A stretch of DNA of 64,000 nt. It comes from Leptotrichia sp. oral taxon 218 (GTDB taxonomy: Bacteria > Fusobacteriota > Fusobacteriia > Fusobacteriales > Leptotrichiaceae). Location of the stretch: the NCBI RefSeq assembly GCF_018128225.1, contig NZ_CP072377.1, positions 124,001-188,000 of the forward strand, written 5' to 3'. Below the pieces are notes generated by a model. It saw only the letters and a list, made by a program, of their open reading frames with translations, was not told where the DNA came from and made no database searches. Every line of letters begins with the position of its first letter. Positions within the stretch are counted from its first letter, which is position 1. A program made the translations under genes and the position numbers. This document shows, piece by piece, positions 35,082-43,912 of the stretch.

Positions 35082-35197
35082 GAAAAAATTGATTAATATT
35101 TGTAAAAAGTTAGTTATTTTGTTATTTTAAATAGTAATTTTTGTGATTGAATTTTATTTTGATAATTGAAATAATAATTTATTTTTTAGTTAATATA

Positions 35198-35206
35198 TGA
35201 TATAAT
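35198..35206 (+). promoter_or_regulatory. Extended -10 promoter of the liv operon
   Basis: TGATATAAT is the same extended -10 as seen before mreB. It leaves a leader of about 180 bases before livJ. Confidence 0.5.
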
Positions 35207-35267
35207 TATTGAAACTGGAGATAATTTATAAAGAAAGGAGGCAAGTATTTTTAATATAAAAAATTTC

Positions 35268-35336
35268 TTGTAAATGTAGTTAGAATTTAAAATAAAAAAA
35301 TTTAAAATAAAAAATAACTGCATTTGTTAAAGTAAA
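35268..35336 (+). repeat. Leader inverted repeat upstream of livJ
   Basis: CTTGTAAATGTAGTT can pair with AACTGCATTTGTTAAAG across an A-rich loop of about 36 bases. It has no T-run behind it, so it is more likely an mRNA leader structure than a terminator. Confidence 0.5.
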
Positions 35337-35390
35337 AATTTAAAAATTTACTTTAAAAAAATTTTTAATAAATAATTACGAGGTGAGATT

Positions 35391-36506
35391 ATGAAAAAAA
35401 TATTATTTTTAATGTCAATGATGGCATTGTTTGTAATGAGCTGTGGATCTAAAAAAGCAGATTCAAATGTTATAAAAATTGGAGTTATTGCACCACTTAC
35501 AGGAAATGTTGCTCAATACGGAGTTGCAGCTGTAAATGGATTTAAATTAAAAGTTAAGGAAATTAATGCTGCTGGTGGAATTAACGGGAAAAAAATAGAA
35601 CTTGTTGAAGCTGACAGTAAAGGAGATACGCAAGAAGCTGTAAATATCTTCAAAAAAATGGTTTCTCAAGATAAAATTGATGTTTTGGTAGGAGAAGTTA
35701 TCTCAAAACCTTCTCTAGCTATTGCTCCACTTGCTGAACAAGCTAAAGTTCCTATGATTACTGCTACAGGAACAGCTTTTGACATAACAAAAGATAAGGA
35801 TTTTGTGTTTAGAACAACTTATACAGACCCTTATCAAGGACAAGCTGTTGCAAAATATGCAAAATCAAAAGGATTTAATAATGTAACTATTTTGACTAAT
35901 TCTACAAGTGACTATTCAGTTGGATTAGCTGACGCATTTAAAGCACAAGCTCAAAAAGAAGGAATTCAAATTAAAGAAGAAAAATATACTGCTGATGATA
36001 AAGATTTTAGAGCAGTTTTAACAAAAGTTAAAGGTTATAATTCAAAGATGATTTTTGTTCCAGATTATTATAACACAATAGGATTGATTTTAACTCAAGC
36101 TAAAGAACTTGGAATAAACTCTCAATTTATGGGAGGAGACGGTTGGGATGGAATCCAGACTAACTTTGGAAAAGTTGCAAATGGAGCTATTTTTGCCAGT
36201 CAATTTGCTGCAGATGACGCTTCTGATGTGGCTAAAAAATTCATAAATTCTTATAAAAATGAATTTAAAACTGATCCAATTATGTTCGCGGCACTTGGAT
36301 ATGATACAGGTACTATTTTGGAAACTTCTCTAAAATCTGTAAAAGACTTATCTTCAAAAGAAGCAATTAGAGATGCAATTAAAAACTTTAGCGGAGATAA
36401 TTTATTGACAGGTTCATTGAAATTTGATGAAAACAGAAATCCACAAAAAAAAGTTACATTTATTGAAGTAAAAGATGGAAAACTTACTTTAAAAGAAAAA
36501 TTTTAA
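35391..36506 (+). CDS. livJ: Branched-chain amino-acid ABC transporter, substrate-binding lipoprotein
   Basis: A 371-residue periplasmic-binding protein (type 1 fold) anchored as a lipoprotein: the signal ends FVMSCGSK with the lipobox Cys. The mature start VIKIGVIAPLTGNVAQYGVAAVNGFKL and the AINAAGGINGKKIELVEAD-type segment match LivJ/Leu-Ile-Val binding proteins. It heads the five-gene liv cluster. A hairpin after it probably lowers expression of the downstream permease genes. Exact ligand preference is not determined. Confidence 0.93.
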   Translation: MKKILFLMSMMALFVMSCGSKKADSNVIKIGVIAPLTGNVAQYGVAAVNGFKLKVKEINAAGGINGKKIELVEADSKGDTQEAVNIFKKMVSQDKIDVLVGEVISKPSLAIAPLAEQAKVPMITATGTAFDITKDKDFVFRTTYTDPYQGQAVAKYAKSKGFNNVTILTNSTSDYSVGLADAFKAQAQKEGIQIKEEKYTADDKDFRAVLTKVKGYNSKMIFVPDYYNTIGLILTQAKELGINSQFMGGDGWDGIQTNFGKVANGAIFASQFAADDASDVAKKFINSYKNEFKTDPIMFAALGYDTGTILETSLKSVKDLSSKEAIRDAIKNFSGDNLLTGSLKFDENRNPQKKVTFIEVKDGKLTLKEKF

Positions 36507-36535
36507 TTTAGAAAATTTGTAAATATAATTTTTTT

Positions 36536-36584
36536 TAAGTTCAATGGTACTAGGATTTTCTTAATACCATTTTGAACTTTTTTA
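36536..36584 (+). terminator. Attenuating terminator between livJ and livH
   Basis: AAGTTCAATGGTA pairs with TACCATTTTGAACTT around a 14-base loop, followed by TTTTT. Placed after the binding-protein gene, it would give more LivJ than membrane subunits. Confidence 0.75.
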
Positions 36585-36637
36585 ATTTATAAATAAAAAA
36601 ATTGTAATCGAATTAGTTATAATCGAAGGAGTTTAAG

Positions 36638-37534
36638 ATGTTAAAAAATTTAATTGAACAGACGATCAATGGTCTTCAGACTGGAAGTATTTATGCATTG
36701 ATTGCTCTGGGATACACAATGGTTTATGGAATCGTAAAACTTATAAACTTTGCGCATGGAGATATACTTATGATAGGAGCATATTTAACTTTTATTGCTG
36801 TGTCAAATGGTATGCCACTTATAATTGCAATACTTTTATCAATTGTTTTTTGTGCTATTCTAGGTGTCGTGATTGATTTTTTTGCGTATAGACCGATTAG
36901 AAATGCGCCAAAAATTTCAGCGCTTATAACAGCAATTGGAATGAGTTTTTTACTTGAAAGTGTCGCACTTATAATTTTTGGAGCTACACCAAAAGTAATT
37001 GACCAAAAATATATTCCTGGATTTTTGTCAGATAGTAAAAAATTAAATTTGGGAGTCGTTCAAATAAGTATGCTAACTATTTTTGTAATAGTTGTCACTA
37101 TAATTTGCATGGTTGCGCTAAATTTATTTATTAAGAAGACAAAACTTGGAAAAGCGACTAGAGCGGTATCTCAAGATACAGGAGCAGCACAGTTAATGGG
37201 AATAAATGTAAATAAAACAATCGCTATTACATTTGCAATTGGTTCTGGGCTAGGTGCACTTGGTGGAGCGCTTTATGCTATTGTTTATCCGCAAATTGAG
37301 CCATATATGGGTATGCTTCCTGGATTGAAGGCGTTTATTGCGGCTGTATTTGGTGGAATTGGAAGTATTCCTGGAGCTATGGTTGGAGGATATGTATTAG
37401 GACTTTTAGAAGCATATGTAAAAGGTTCTTTCCTTACAACTTGGGCAAATCCAATAGTTTTTGGAATTTTGATTTTGATACTTATTTTTAAACCAAATGG
37501 ATTGTTTGGAAAAAATATGAAAGAAAAAGTTTAA
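36638..37534 (+). CDS. livH: Branched-chain amino-acid ABC transporter permease LivH
   Basis: A 298-residue inner-membrane permease with about eight hydrophobic segments. The start GLQTGSIYALIALGYTMVYGIVKLINFAHGD is diagnostic for LivH. The EAA-like loop QDTGAAQLMGINVNKTIAITFAIGSGLGALGG faces the ATPases. It is followed 34 bases later by livM. Confidence 0.95.
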   Translation: MLKNLIEQTINGLQTGSIYALIALGYTMVYGIVKLINFAHGDILMIGAYLTFIAVSNGMPLIIAILLSIVFCAILGVVIDFFAYRPIRNAPKISALITAIGMSFLLESVALIIFGATPKVIDQKYIPGFLSDSKKLNLGVVQISMLTIFVIVVTIICMVALNLFIKKTKLGKATRAVSQDTGAAQLMGINVNKTIAITFAIGSGLGALGGALYAIVYPQIEPYMGMLPGLKAFIAAVFGGIGSIPGAMVGGYVLGLLEAYVKGSFLTTWANPIVFGILILILIFKPNGLFGKNMKEKV

Positions 37535-37568
37535 TTATAGAGAAGAGAAAGGAGGAGAAAAGAGAAAA

Positions 37569-38705
37569 ATGGAAAATAAAGAAAAAAATGAAGTTCAAAA
37601 TGAAAAAACTGTTTTAGCAAAAAATGAAATTGAAAACAAAAAAAATAAAGAAAATAAAAAAAATATAGAAAATAAAGAAAAGAAAAAAGACAAAGAACAG
37701 TCAAAATGGGGAAATTTGAATTATTTTAATAAATTTAAGTTGAAAAATTATGTAGTTACAGTTATTTCAATTATTTTACTTTATGTAGTTTTAAATTTGA
37801 CAATTGATCCAACTGATATTTTTAGCTACACTCGTGGAATTTATATAACTATTTTAATTTTTGTGCTATTTTCTGTGAGTCTTAATGTATCTGTTGGAAT
37901 TATGGGACAGCTTAATTTAGGACAAGCTGGATTTATTGCAATTGGTGGATATTCAGCGGCATATATTTCTAAAATATTGGTAAACTACCATTTACCTGTA
38001 ACAATGCACCTTATTATAACTTCAATATTTGGTGGAATTATTGCGGCAATATTTGGATTTTTGGTTGGAGCAAGTACACTTCGTTTGAGAGGAGATTATC
38101 TTGCGATTATTACACTTGCATTTGGAGAAATTATAAAATATATAATTCAAAATTTGGATTTTCTTGGAGGAGCGATAGGACTTGATGTCAATCCAAAAGG
38201 AATTTTGACATTTTCAAATGTTTATTTTATTGTTGTAATTTCGATTATTATTGTCGTTATGGCGATGACTTCGAGAAAAGGTAAGGAAGTTATGTCGATT
38301 AGAGAAGATGAAATTGCGGCGGAAAATATAGGGATAAGATTAAACCGTGTAAAACTTTATGGATTTACTTTTTCAGCGTTTTTTGCTGGAGTTGGAGGTT
38401 CATTGTTTGCTTACAATGTTGGAATTTTGACACCAGATAAATTTGGATTTTTGTTTTCGATAGAAATTTTAGTTATGGTAGTTTTGGGTGGTCTTGGAAG
38501 TATAACAGGAGCAATTATTGCAGCAGTTATTTTGACTATGTTAAGTGAATTTTTGAGAGATTTTTCACAGTTTAGATATTTAATTTATTCAATAATTCTT
38601 ATTATTCTAATGATTTTTAGACCAAAAGGAATTTTTGGAACAAAAGAGTTTACATTTCACGAAACAAAAAAACGACTTAAAGAAATTAGAAATTCAAAAA
38701 AATAA
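37569..38705 (+). CDS. livM: Branched-chain amino-acid ABC transporter permease LivM, with charged N-terminal extension
   Basis: A 378-residue permease. The first 55 or so residues are almost entirely Lys, Glu and Asn, an unusual cytoplasmic extension of low complexity. The LivM core then begins with membrane helices, including SLNVSVGIMGQLNLGQAGFIAIGGYSAAY and the ATPase-contact loop IREDEIAAENIGIRLNRVKLYGF. The ATG is preceded by GAAAGGAGGAG. A shorter internal start is possible, but none with a good site is seen. Confidence 0.92.
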   Translation: MENKEKNEVQNEKTVLAKNEIENKKNKENKKNIENKEKKKDKEQSKWGNLNYFNKFKLKNYVVTVISIILLYVVLNLTIDPTDIFSYTRGIYITILIFVLFSVSLNVSVGIMGQLNLGQAGFIAIGGYSAAYISKILVNYHLPVTMHLIITSIFGGIIAAIFGFLVGASTLRLRGDYLAIITLAFGEIIKYIIQNLDFLGGAIGLDVNPKGILTFSNVYFIVVISIIIVVMAMTSRKGKEVMSIREDEIAAENIGIRLNRVKLYGFTFSAFFAGVGGSLFAYNVGILTPDKFGFLFSIEILVMVVLGGLGSITGAIIAAVILTMLSEFLRDFSQFRYLIYSIILIILMIFRPKGIFGTKEFTFHETKKRLKEIRNSKK

Positions 38706-38723
38706 AAAATGGGAGATAGAGAT

Positions 38724-39482
38724 ATGTCATTACTTAAAACGACTGATTTAGGAATTTCCTTCGGTGGTTTGAGAGCTGTTGACAATGTTAATATTGAAAT
38801 AAAAGAAGGTGAATTAATCGGATTAATTGGACCTAATGGAGCTGGAAAAACAACAATATTTAACTTGCTTACAGGTGTTTATAAACCGACTGATGGAGAT
38901 ATTACTATAAATGGAACAAGTATTAATAAAAAAACAACTCCGCAAATAGTTGCATCGGGAATTGCAAGAACATTCCAAAATATTAGATTATTTAAAAATT
39001 TGACGGTGCTGGAAAATGTAAAATTAGCGCTTGACAGCAGCATGAAATATAATACTTTTGAAGCGATATTAAGACTTCCCAGATTTTGGCGTGAAGAAAA
39101 GGAAGTTACAGATAAAGCGCTGGATTTACTAGATATTTTTGATATGGCACAAATGGCTAACATAACTTCAGGAAATTTATCTTATGGACAACAGAGAAAG
39201 TTGGAAATAGCAAGAGCTTTGGCGACAAATCCGAAGTTACTTTTATTAGATGAACCTGCTGCGGGAATGAACCCTAATGAGACAAAAGAGTTGATGAAAA
39301 CAATTAGTTTTATTCGAGATAAATTTAAAATTGCAATTTTGCTTATTGAGCATGATATGGATTTAGTTATGGGAATTTGTGAGAGACTTTATGTGTTAAA
39401 TTTTGGAAAAATAATAGCGTCAGGACTTCCAAGTGAAATACAGTCAAATAAAGAAGTTATTGCGGCGTATTTGGGAGAATAA
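38724..39482 (+). CDS. livG: Branched-chain amino-acid ABC transporter ATPase LivG
   Basis: A 252-residue ABC ATPase with Walker A GPNGAGKTT, Q-loop ARTFQNIRLF, signature LSYGQQRKLEIARAL, Walker B LLLLDEPAAGMNP and the switch His in LLIEHDMD. The family-specific AGMNPNETKEL confirms LivG. ATG 38724 is chosen over 38709 because GGGAGATAGAG then precedes it. livF follows within 16 bases. Confidence 0.95.
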   Translation: MSLLKTTDLGISFGGLRAVDNVNIEIKEGELIGLIGPNGAGKTTIFNLLTGVYKPTDGDITINGTSINKKTTPQIVASGIARTFQNIRLFKNLTVLENVKLALDSSMKYNTFEAILRLPRFWREEKEVTDKALDLLDIFDMAQMANITSGNLSYGQQRKLEIARALATNPKLLLLDEPAAGMNPNETKELMKTISFIRDKFKIAILLIEHDMDLVMGICERLYVLNFGKIIASGLPSEIQSNKEVIAAYLGE

Positions 39483-39498
39483 GAAAGGAGGAAGAGTT

Positions 39499-40212
39499 GT
39501 GAATATTTTAGAAGTTAATGATTTGAATGTCTATTACGGTGTAATTCACGCTATAAAGAATATTTCATTTCATATAAAAAAAGGAGAGATTGTTTCATTG
39601 ATTGGAGCAAATGGAGCTGGGAAAACATCAACATTACACGCAATTTCGGGTCTAGTTCCAATAAAATCTGGAGAAATTTCACTAAATGGTGAAAACACGA
39701 CAAATACTGTCGCTCATAAACTTGTAAGCAAAGGTATGGCTCATGTTCCAGAAGGAAGAAGAATTTTTACAGAACTCACTGTTTTGGAAAATTTGGAGAT
39801 GGGAGCTTTTATTAGAAATGATCAGGATGGAATAAAAAAGGATATAGAACATATGTTTTCTTTATTTCCTAGACTGGCTGAGCGAAAAAAACAACTTGCT
39901 GGAACGATGAGTGGAGGAGAACAACAAATGTTAGCAATGGCAAGAGCGCTTATGTCAAATCCGTCGCTGCTTTTATTAGATGAACCTTCGATGGGACTTG
40001 CACCGCTGTTAGTTCAGGAAATTTTTGAAATAATAAAAAAAATAAATAAAGAAGACAATGTCACAATTTTATTGGTTGAACAAAATGCAAATATGGCTTT
40101 GTCAGTTGCTGATAGAGGTTATGTTTTGGAGACTGGAAGCATAATTCTAGAAGGAACTGGAAAAGAACTTTTGACAAATTCGGAAATAAAAAAAGCATAT
40201 TTAGGAGGATAA
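39499..40212 (+). CDS. livF: Branched-chain amino-acid ABC transporter ATPase LivF
   Basis: A 237-residue partner ATPase. Walker A GANGAGKTS, signature MSGGEQQMLAMARAL, Walker B LLLLDEPSMGLAP and ILLVEQNANMAL are those of LivF. GTG 39499 is chosen since AAGGAGGAAGAG lies just upstream; a longer frame overlapping livG has no site. It ends the operon, and the terminator overlaps its stop codon. Confidence 0.95.
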   Translation: MNILEVNDLNVYYGVIHAIKNISFHIKKGEIVSLIGANGAGKTSTLHAISGLVPIKSGEISLNGENTTNTVAHKLVSKGMAHVPEGRRIFTELTVLENLEMGAFIRNDQDGIKKDIEHMFSLFPRLAERKKQLAGTMSGGEQQMLAMARALMSNPSLLLLDEPSMGLAPLLVQEIFEIIKKINKEDNVTILLVEQNANMALSVADRGYVLETGSIILEGTGKELLTNSEIKKAYLGG

Positions 40213-40228
40213 TACCCTCCTATTTTTT
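40202..40228 (+). terminator. Terminator of the liv operon
   Basis: TAGGAGG pairs with CCTCCTA and is followed by six T. It overlaps the livF stop codon. Confidence 0.85.
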
Positions 40229-40330
40229 AATTTTTCATTATTTTTATTTTTAGATAAATAGTTTGACAAAATAATAATATTATAGTAAAATTATTTGTAA
40301 TAAAAAAATAAAAAAGAAATTGGTGATAAT

Positions 40331-41008
40331 ATGGATATCAAAAATATTTCACAATCGCTTGTAAAAGTTCCACTGTTTAATAGTTACAGTATCTCATCTG
40401 TCACTTCATTTTTAAAAGAAACTGAATATCAAATAAAAAATTATAAAAAAAATGAAATTATTTTTTTTCGGGGTGATTTAATTACAAATGTGAATATTTT
40501 AATAAAAGGAACTCTTGTTGCTGAAATGCAGAAGTTTAATGGCGATTCCATTGTGATAGGTCATATAAAAACAAGTGAAATTTTGGCACCAGCTTTTATT
40601 TTTGGGGAAGATAATACTTTTCCAGTTGATTTAATAGCATTGGAAGAAACAAAGCTGCTTGTGATTGATCGAAATAAATTTTTTAGCTTAATTCAAAAAA
40701 ATGAAAAATTGCTTTTAAATTTTATTGATGAAATTTCAAATAAAAGTCAATATTTATCGAAGAGAATTTGGTTTAATTTTGTGAATAAAACAATTAGTGA
40801 AAAAGTTTTGAGCTATATTAAAAAAAATTCTAAAGATAAAAAAATAATATTTTTTCCTAGCATATCTTTACTTGCAAAAAAATTTGATGTGACACGGCCA
40901 GCTCTTTCAAGAGAAATTTCTAGTTTGTGCAAAAAAAATATATTGAAAAAAATAGATAAAAATACTTATTATGTAGATTTTGAAAAATTTCCTAAAAAAA
41001 ATGTTTGA
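40331..41008 (+). CDS. Crp/Fnr-family transcriptional regulator
   Basis: A 225-residue protein with an N-terminal cyclic-nucleotide-binding-type beta roll (about 20-130: IFFRGDLITNVNILIKGTLVAEM, GHIKTSEILAPAFIFGEDNTFPVDLIAL) and a C-terminal winged helix (SLLAKKFDVTRPALSREISSLCKKNIL). No cysteine cluster for an FNR iron-sulfur centre is seen and the cAMP-contact residues are not conserved, so its signal is unknown. It is separated from liv by a terminator. Its stop codon overlaps the -35 of the following small RNA promoter. Confidence 0.88.
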   Translation: MDIKNISQSLVKVPLFNSYSISSVTSFLKETEYQIKNYKKNEIIFFRGDLITNVNILIKGTLVAEMQKFNGDSIVIGHIKTSEILAPAFIFGEDNTFPVDLIALEETKLLVIDRNKFFSLIQKNEKLLLNFIDEISNKSQYLSKRIWFNFVNKTISEKVLSYIKKNSKDKKIIFFPSISLLAKKFDVTRPALSREISSLCKKNILKKIDKNTYYVDFEKFPKKNV

Positions 41009-41033
41009 CATTTTTTGTGATAAAAGTTATACT
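41005..41033 (+). promoter_or_regulatory. Strong sigma-70 promoter of the 41-kb small RNA
   Basis: TTGACA (41005-41010) and TATACT (41028-41033) are separated by exactly 17 bases. No plus-strand gene follows, only the structured region below. Confidence 0.78.
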
Positions 41034-41039
41034 ATTTGA

Positions 41040-41275
41040 GTAAAGAAAATTTTTAAATAAATTAAAAATGGATTTCTGGTCTATTCGATACTAATTATAT
41101 ATTTTTGGGCTTTACTCATTTTTTAATGGGGTCATCTCTTTATAAGACGCTTCAGAAAAATCACGGCGGTAATAAAACTTTGCACGGATCCTGTACCTTT
41201 TATAAATATGACTACCACCTGTAACATTTACAGGCAACCAAAAATCAAATTAGAACGGTAGACTGGATTTTTTTA
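41040..41275 (+). ncRNA. Structured small RNA candidate (6S-like layout)
   Basis: A closing stem pairs 41075-41083 (TCTGGTCTA) with 41259-41267 (TAGACTGGA) in all nine positions including G-U pairs. Inside it CTAAT (41091-41095) pairs with ATTAG (41249-41253). Internal hairpins are CTCATT/AATGGG (about 41115-41130), CCTGTAA/TTACAGG (41218-41234) and a GGCGGTA/TACCACC contact. A T-run follows directly at 41268. The RNA of about 235 nt has its own promoter and terminator and no reading frame. 6S RNA is my best guess; a Fusobacteriales-specific RNA is the alternative. Confidence 0.65.
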
Positions 41276-41301
41276 TTTGTTTTAATTTTAGATAAAAATA
41301 A

Positions 41302-41340
41302 AAACCGAAGTATTTTTTATACTCCGGATATTTTTTTATC
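41302..41340. terminator. Bidirectional terminator
   Basis: CCGAAGTAT and ATACTCCGG pair with one mismatch. T-rich tracts lie on both sides, so it can end the minus-strand oxidoreductase transcript and any plus-strand read-through. Confidence 0.75.
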
Positions 41341-41350
41341 TTTATGTTTT

Positions 41351-42544
41351 TTAAATGTTTTTAGAAGTTTGAACACCTGTCATCAATTCTTCAATTAGAT
41401 CTTTGACATGAACTATTTCTTTTAATCTATAGCCATTTGCTCCTGTGAAGAAAAGTCCACTTTGAAGTCTACCTAAATAAGCATCTCCCAAACTATCGGC
41501 AATACAGTATCCAACTCTGTTTGCACCTTTTCCACGCTCACAAGGGAAAACGCAGTTACTTATACATTTGATTTTATTAGAATTAGGTTCCAAAGTTTTG
41601 ATTAAATTTGTCTTTACTGCTCTTCCAGGATAACCTACAGGAGAACTTACAATTACGATATCTTCTTCGTTCGCATTAATCAAGTTTTGTTTAAAGTTTT
41701 CACTTGCGTCACATTCGTAAGTACCTATAAATCTTGTTCCCATTTGAACAGCGTCCGCTCCAAGTTCCATTATTTTATGGATATCATCGTTGTTCCAAAT
41801 TCCTCCAGCTGCAATTATTGGAAAATCTCCCCATTTGTCTCTTTCTTCTTTTATTGGCGGTAGAATTGCTTCTAGTTGATGTTCTGGCGCAAACAATTCG
41901 TCGTATTTTGCTCCTTGGTGTCCTCCACTTTTAGGTCCTTCAACGATTACTGCTCCTGGCATTTTTCCAGCGGCTTTCCATTTTTTACAAATAATTTTTA
42001 GCGCTCTTGCTGATGAAACGATTGGCACAATTTCGACATCTGGATAATCTTTTACAAGTTTTGGAAGTTCTAGTGGAAGTCCTGCTCCTGTTACAATGAT
42101 ATTTGCTCCAGCTTCAAGTGCGTCTCCTACGACTCTTGCATAGTCGTTAATTGCGTGTAAAATGTTACAGGCTAGAGGTTTATCTCCACAGATTTTTCTA
42201 GCATTTTTAAATATTTCGATAAGCGCTTCTCTGTTGTAGGTATTTTCTGTCCCAAGTGGTCTTCCGTTTACTTGTTTTTTTACAAATTTCATATTTTGGT
42301 AATATCCTGTACAAATTGCACTTATTGTTCCAAGACAGCCGTTTTTGGCAACATTTCCAGCAAGTCTGTCCCAGCTTATTCCAACTCCCATTCCACCTTG
42401 AACGATTGGCTTTTCGATTTCATATTTTCCTATTTTAATTCCTTTTAATTCTCTTTTTTCTTTTACTTCTTTTTTTTCTACTTTTTCTACTTTTTCTACT
42501 TTTTCTACTTTTTCAATTTTCTCGATTTTCTCAATTTTTTCCAT
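41351..42544 (-). CDS. Nitronate monooxygenase / FabK-like flavin oxidoreductase with Glu-Lys repeat leader
   Basis: A protein of about 397 residues. The TIM-barrel FMN domain begins IEKPIVQGGMGVGISWDRLAG and has GLPLELPKL, KSGGHQGAKYDELF, IIAAGGIWNNDDI and GADAVQMGTRFIGT, typical of NAD(P)H-dependent nitronate monooxygenases and FabK enoyl reductases. A cysteine-containing C-terminal segment (CISNCVFPCERGKG) is a further family feature. The first 30 or so residues are a three-residue repeat of EKI/EKV. ATG 42544 is chosen because GGAGG stands before it; an upstream GTG overlaps that site. Confidence 0.85.
   Translation of the reverse strand: MEKIEKIEKIEKVEKVEKVEKVEKKEVKEKRELKGIKIGKYEIEKPIVQGGMGVGISWDRLAGNVAKNGCLGTISAICTGYYQNMKFVKKQVNGRPLGTENTYNREALIEIFKNARKICGDKPLACNILHAINDYARVVGDALEAGANIIVTGAGLPLELPKLVKDYPDVEIVPIVSSARALKIICKKWKAAGKMPGAVIVEGPKSGGHQGAKYDELFAPEHQLEAILPPIKEERDKWGDFPIIAAGGIWNNDDIHKIMELGADAVQMGTRFIGTYECDASENFKQNLINANEEDIVIVSSPVGYPGRAVKTNLIKTLEPNSNKIKCISNCVFPCERGKGANRVGYCIADSLGDAYLGRLQSGLFFTGANGYRLKEIVHVKDLIEELMTGVQTSKNI
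42474..42543 (-). repeat. 9-nt tandem repeat in the oxidoreductase leader
   Basis: Near-identical GTAGAAAAA and ATTGAGAAA units repeat at the 5' end of the gene, encoding EKV and EKI triplets. Unit number may vary among strains, but the length stays in frame. Confidence 0.7.
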
Positions 42545-42589
42545 TTTTTTATCCTCCACAATATTTTTTTGTAAAAATTTTTTATAAAA

Positions 42590-43054
42590 TTATTTTACAA
42601 AAGGTGGAGCACGGCTTATTTTTACTCTTGCGTTTTCAGAAATATAGTTAAATTTTATATTTGAGAATAAATAAATTACAACTAAATTTTTTAAGCAGTT
42701 TGTAAATTTTTCAATTATTTTTTTTCTTATGTCTTTTTCAATAAAATTTTTATATCCATTGGCACAAAGTTTTTCAAAATTTTGTATCAATTTTTTGACA
42801 TCGACATTTTCGATAAAAGACAAGTCTATTTCTGACTTTAGAATATGTTCGTCCAATAATTTTAAAAATTTAGTGCTTTTATTAATCAAAATTTTTTTAT
42901 TTTTTTCATAGAGCAAGGAAATATTTCCTACATTAAAAAAATTTATTTTTGAAAAAATTGTCAAATTATCTTTTTTTATAATTTGTTCAAATAAATTCAA
43001 AACATACAATTGAATTATTTTTGAAAGATTCTCAAAACGAAATTTTTCAAACAT
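42590..43054 (-). CDS. Hypothetical protein, 154 residues
   Basis: I do not recognise this gene. It encodes a basic, helix-rich protein without signal peptide. The layout is reminiscent of the ligand-binding half of a TetR-type regulator, but no DNA-binding helix-turn-helix is visible, so I do not assign it. AAGGAGG precedes the ATG. It lies 45 bases upstream of the oxidoreductase gene on the same strand, so the two are probably co-transcribed. Confidence 0.55.
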   Translation of the reverse strand: MFEKFRFENLSKIIQLYVLNLFEQIIKKDNLTIFSKINFFNVGNISLLYEKNKKILINKSTKFLKLLDEHILKSEIDLSFIENVDVKKLIQNFEKLCANGYKNFIEKDIRKKIIEKFTNCLKNLVVIYLFSNIKFNYISENARVKISRAPPFVK

Positions 43055-43222
43055 AAAAAACCTCCTTATTTTAATTTTTTTTTAACAATATAACAGATGT
43101 TATTTGTAATAATTATATAACTTTTTTGCTTTTTTTACAAGCAAAAAAATTTTTTAAATATATTGAAAAATTTCTAAAGTCTTTATTTATCAATATTAAG
43201 AGATATTTGTTTGATTATAAAA

Positions 43223-43912
43223 TTAAATTTTTTGTTTAAACATCACTAAAAATACGATAAATTGTAAAATACAGCAGACAAGTAGCGCATAATTTTTGAA
43301 AAACTGGACTAAAACAGCACATAAAGTTGCACCAATTACAAAAAATGTAATTAATCCAATATAAACCAAAAATTTATAAAAAAATATCTTCTCCTTTGTT
43401 TTTATAAATTGAGTCAAAAATTCCATGCTGGAACGCAGATTTCCTGTACACATTGTAGTTGCACCATTTACTCCATGAATTTTTTTAAAACCTTGATACT
43501 GGAGCGCAGCAATAAATGAAATTATCACATTAACTAGCATATTTAAGTGATTTGACGGAATAAACGAAATAAAAAACATTACAATTAATTGAATAAGAAT
43601 GGCAGTATGTTGCCAACGAAAATTTTCATATTTTGTAAATATATGTTTTAAATATTCTGAAAATAAAATTCCAAGCGCAAAGACAAAAATTGGGACAAAA
43701 TAGGAAAAAGCTTTTTGATAATTTCTTTCAGCAAGATTTAGCGCTAAGTAAACAAGATTTCCAGTCTGCGCATTTGCCAAAACCTTTCCTCTTGTTGTAA
43801 AAGTATAAGCGTCTAAAAATCCTCCAACAATGCAAAGAAACATTGCAAGTCTAAATGTTTGCACAGAATCTTTTTTTCTTATAAAAAAAATTTTTTTAAG
43901 TTCTCTTTTCAT
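43223..43912 (-). CDS. YoaK-family (DUF1275) membrane protein
   Basis: A 229-residue integral membrane protein with about six hydrophobic helices. The segment FLCIVGGFLDAYTFTTRGKVLANAQTGNLVYL and the mid-protein GFKKIHGVNGATTMCTGNLRS are diagnostic for DUF1275/YoaK. A transport role is suspected for the family but not proven. The ribosome site AAAGGAGAATA precedes the ATG. Confidence 0.88.
   Translation of the reverse strand: MKRELKKIFFIRKKDSVQTFRLAMFLCIVGGFLDAYTFTTRGKVLANAQTGNLVYLALNLAERNYQKAFSYFVPIFVFALGILFSEYLKHIFTKYENFRWQHTAILIQLIVMFFISFIPSNHLNMLVNVIISFIAALQYQGFKKIHGVNGATTMCTGNLRSSMEFLTQFIKTKEKIFFYKFLVYIGLITFFVIGATLCAVLVQFFKNYALLVCCILQFIVFLVMFKQKI

Larger units (their letters stand above)
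34956..35390. other. Non-coding region upstream of livJ
   Basis: This holds a terminator-like hairpin (35045-35080), an extended -10 (35198), an orphan AAGGAGG near 35235 with no following frame, and a long inverted repeat in the leader (35268-35336). No gene is seen. Confidence 0.6.

Noticed and set aside
35230-35270. Strong AAGGAGG in the liv leader, suggesting a leader peptide
   Set aside because: No start codon with a following frame of more than a few codons lies at a proper distance.
41160-41235. FMN riboswitch suggested by a CGGCGGTAA string in the 41-kb RNA
   Set aside because: The other conserved FMN-element segments are missing and no riboflavin gene follows.
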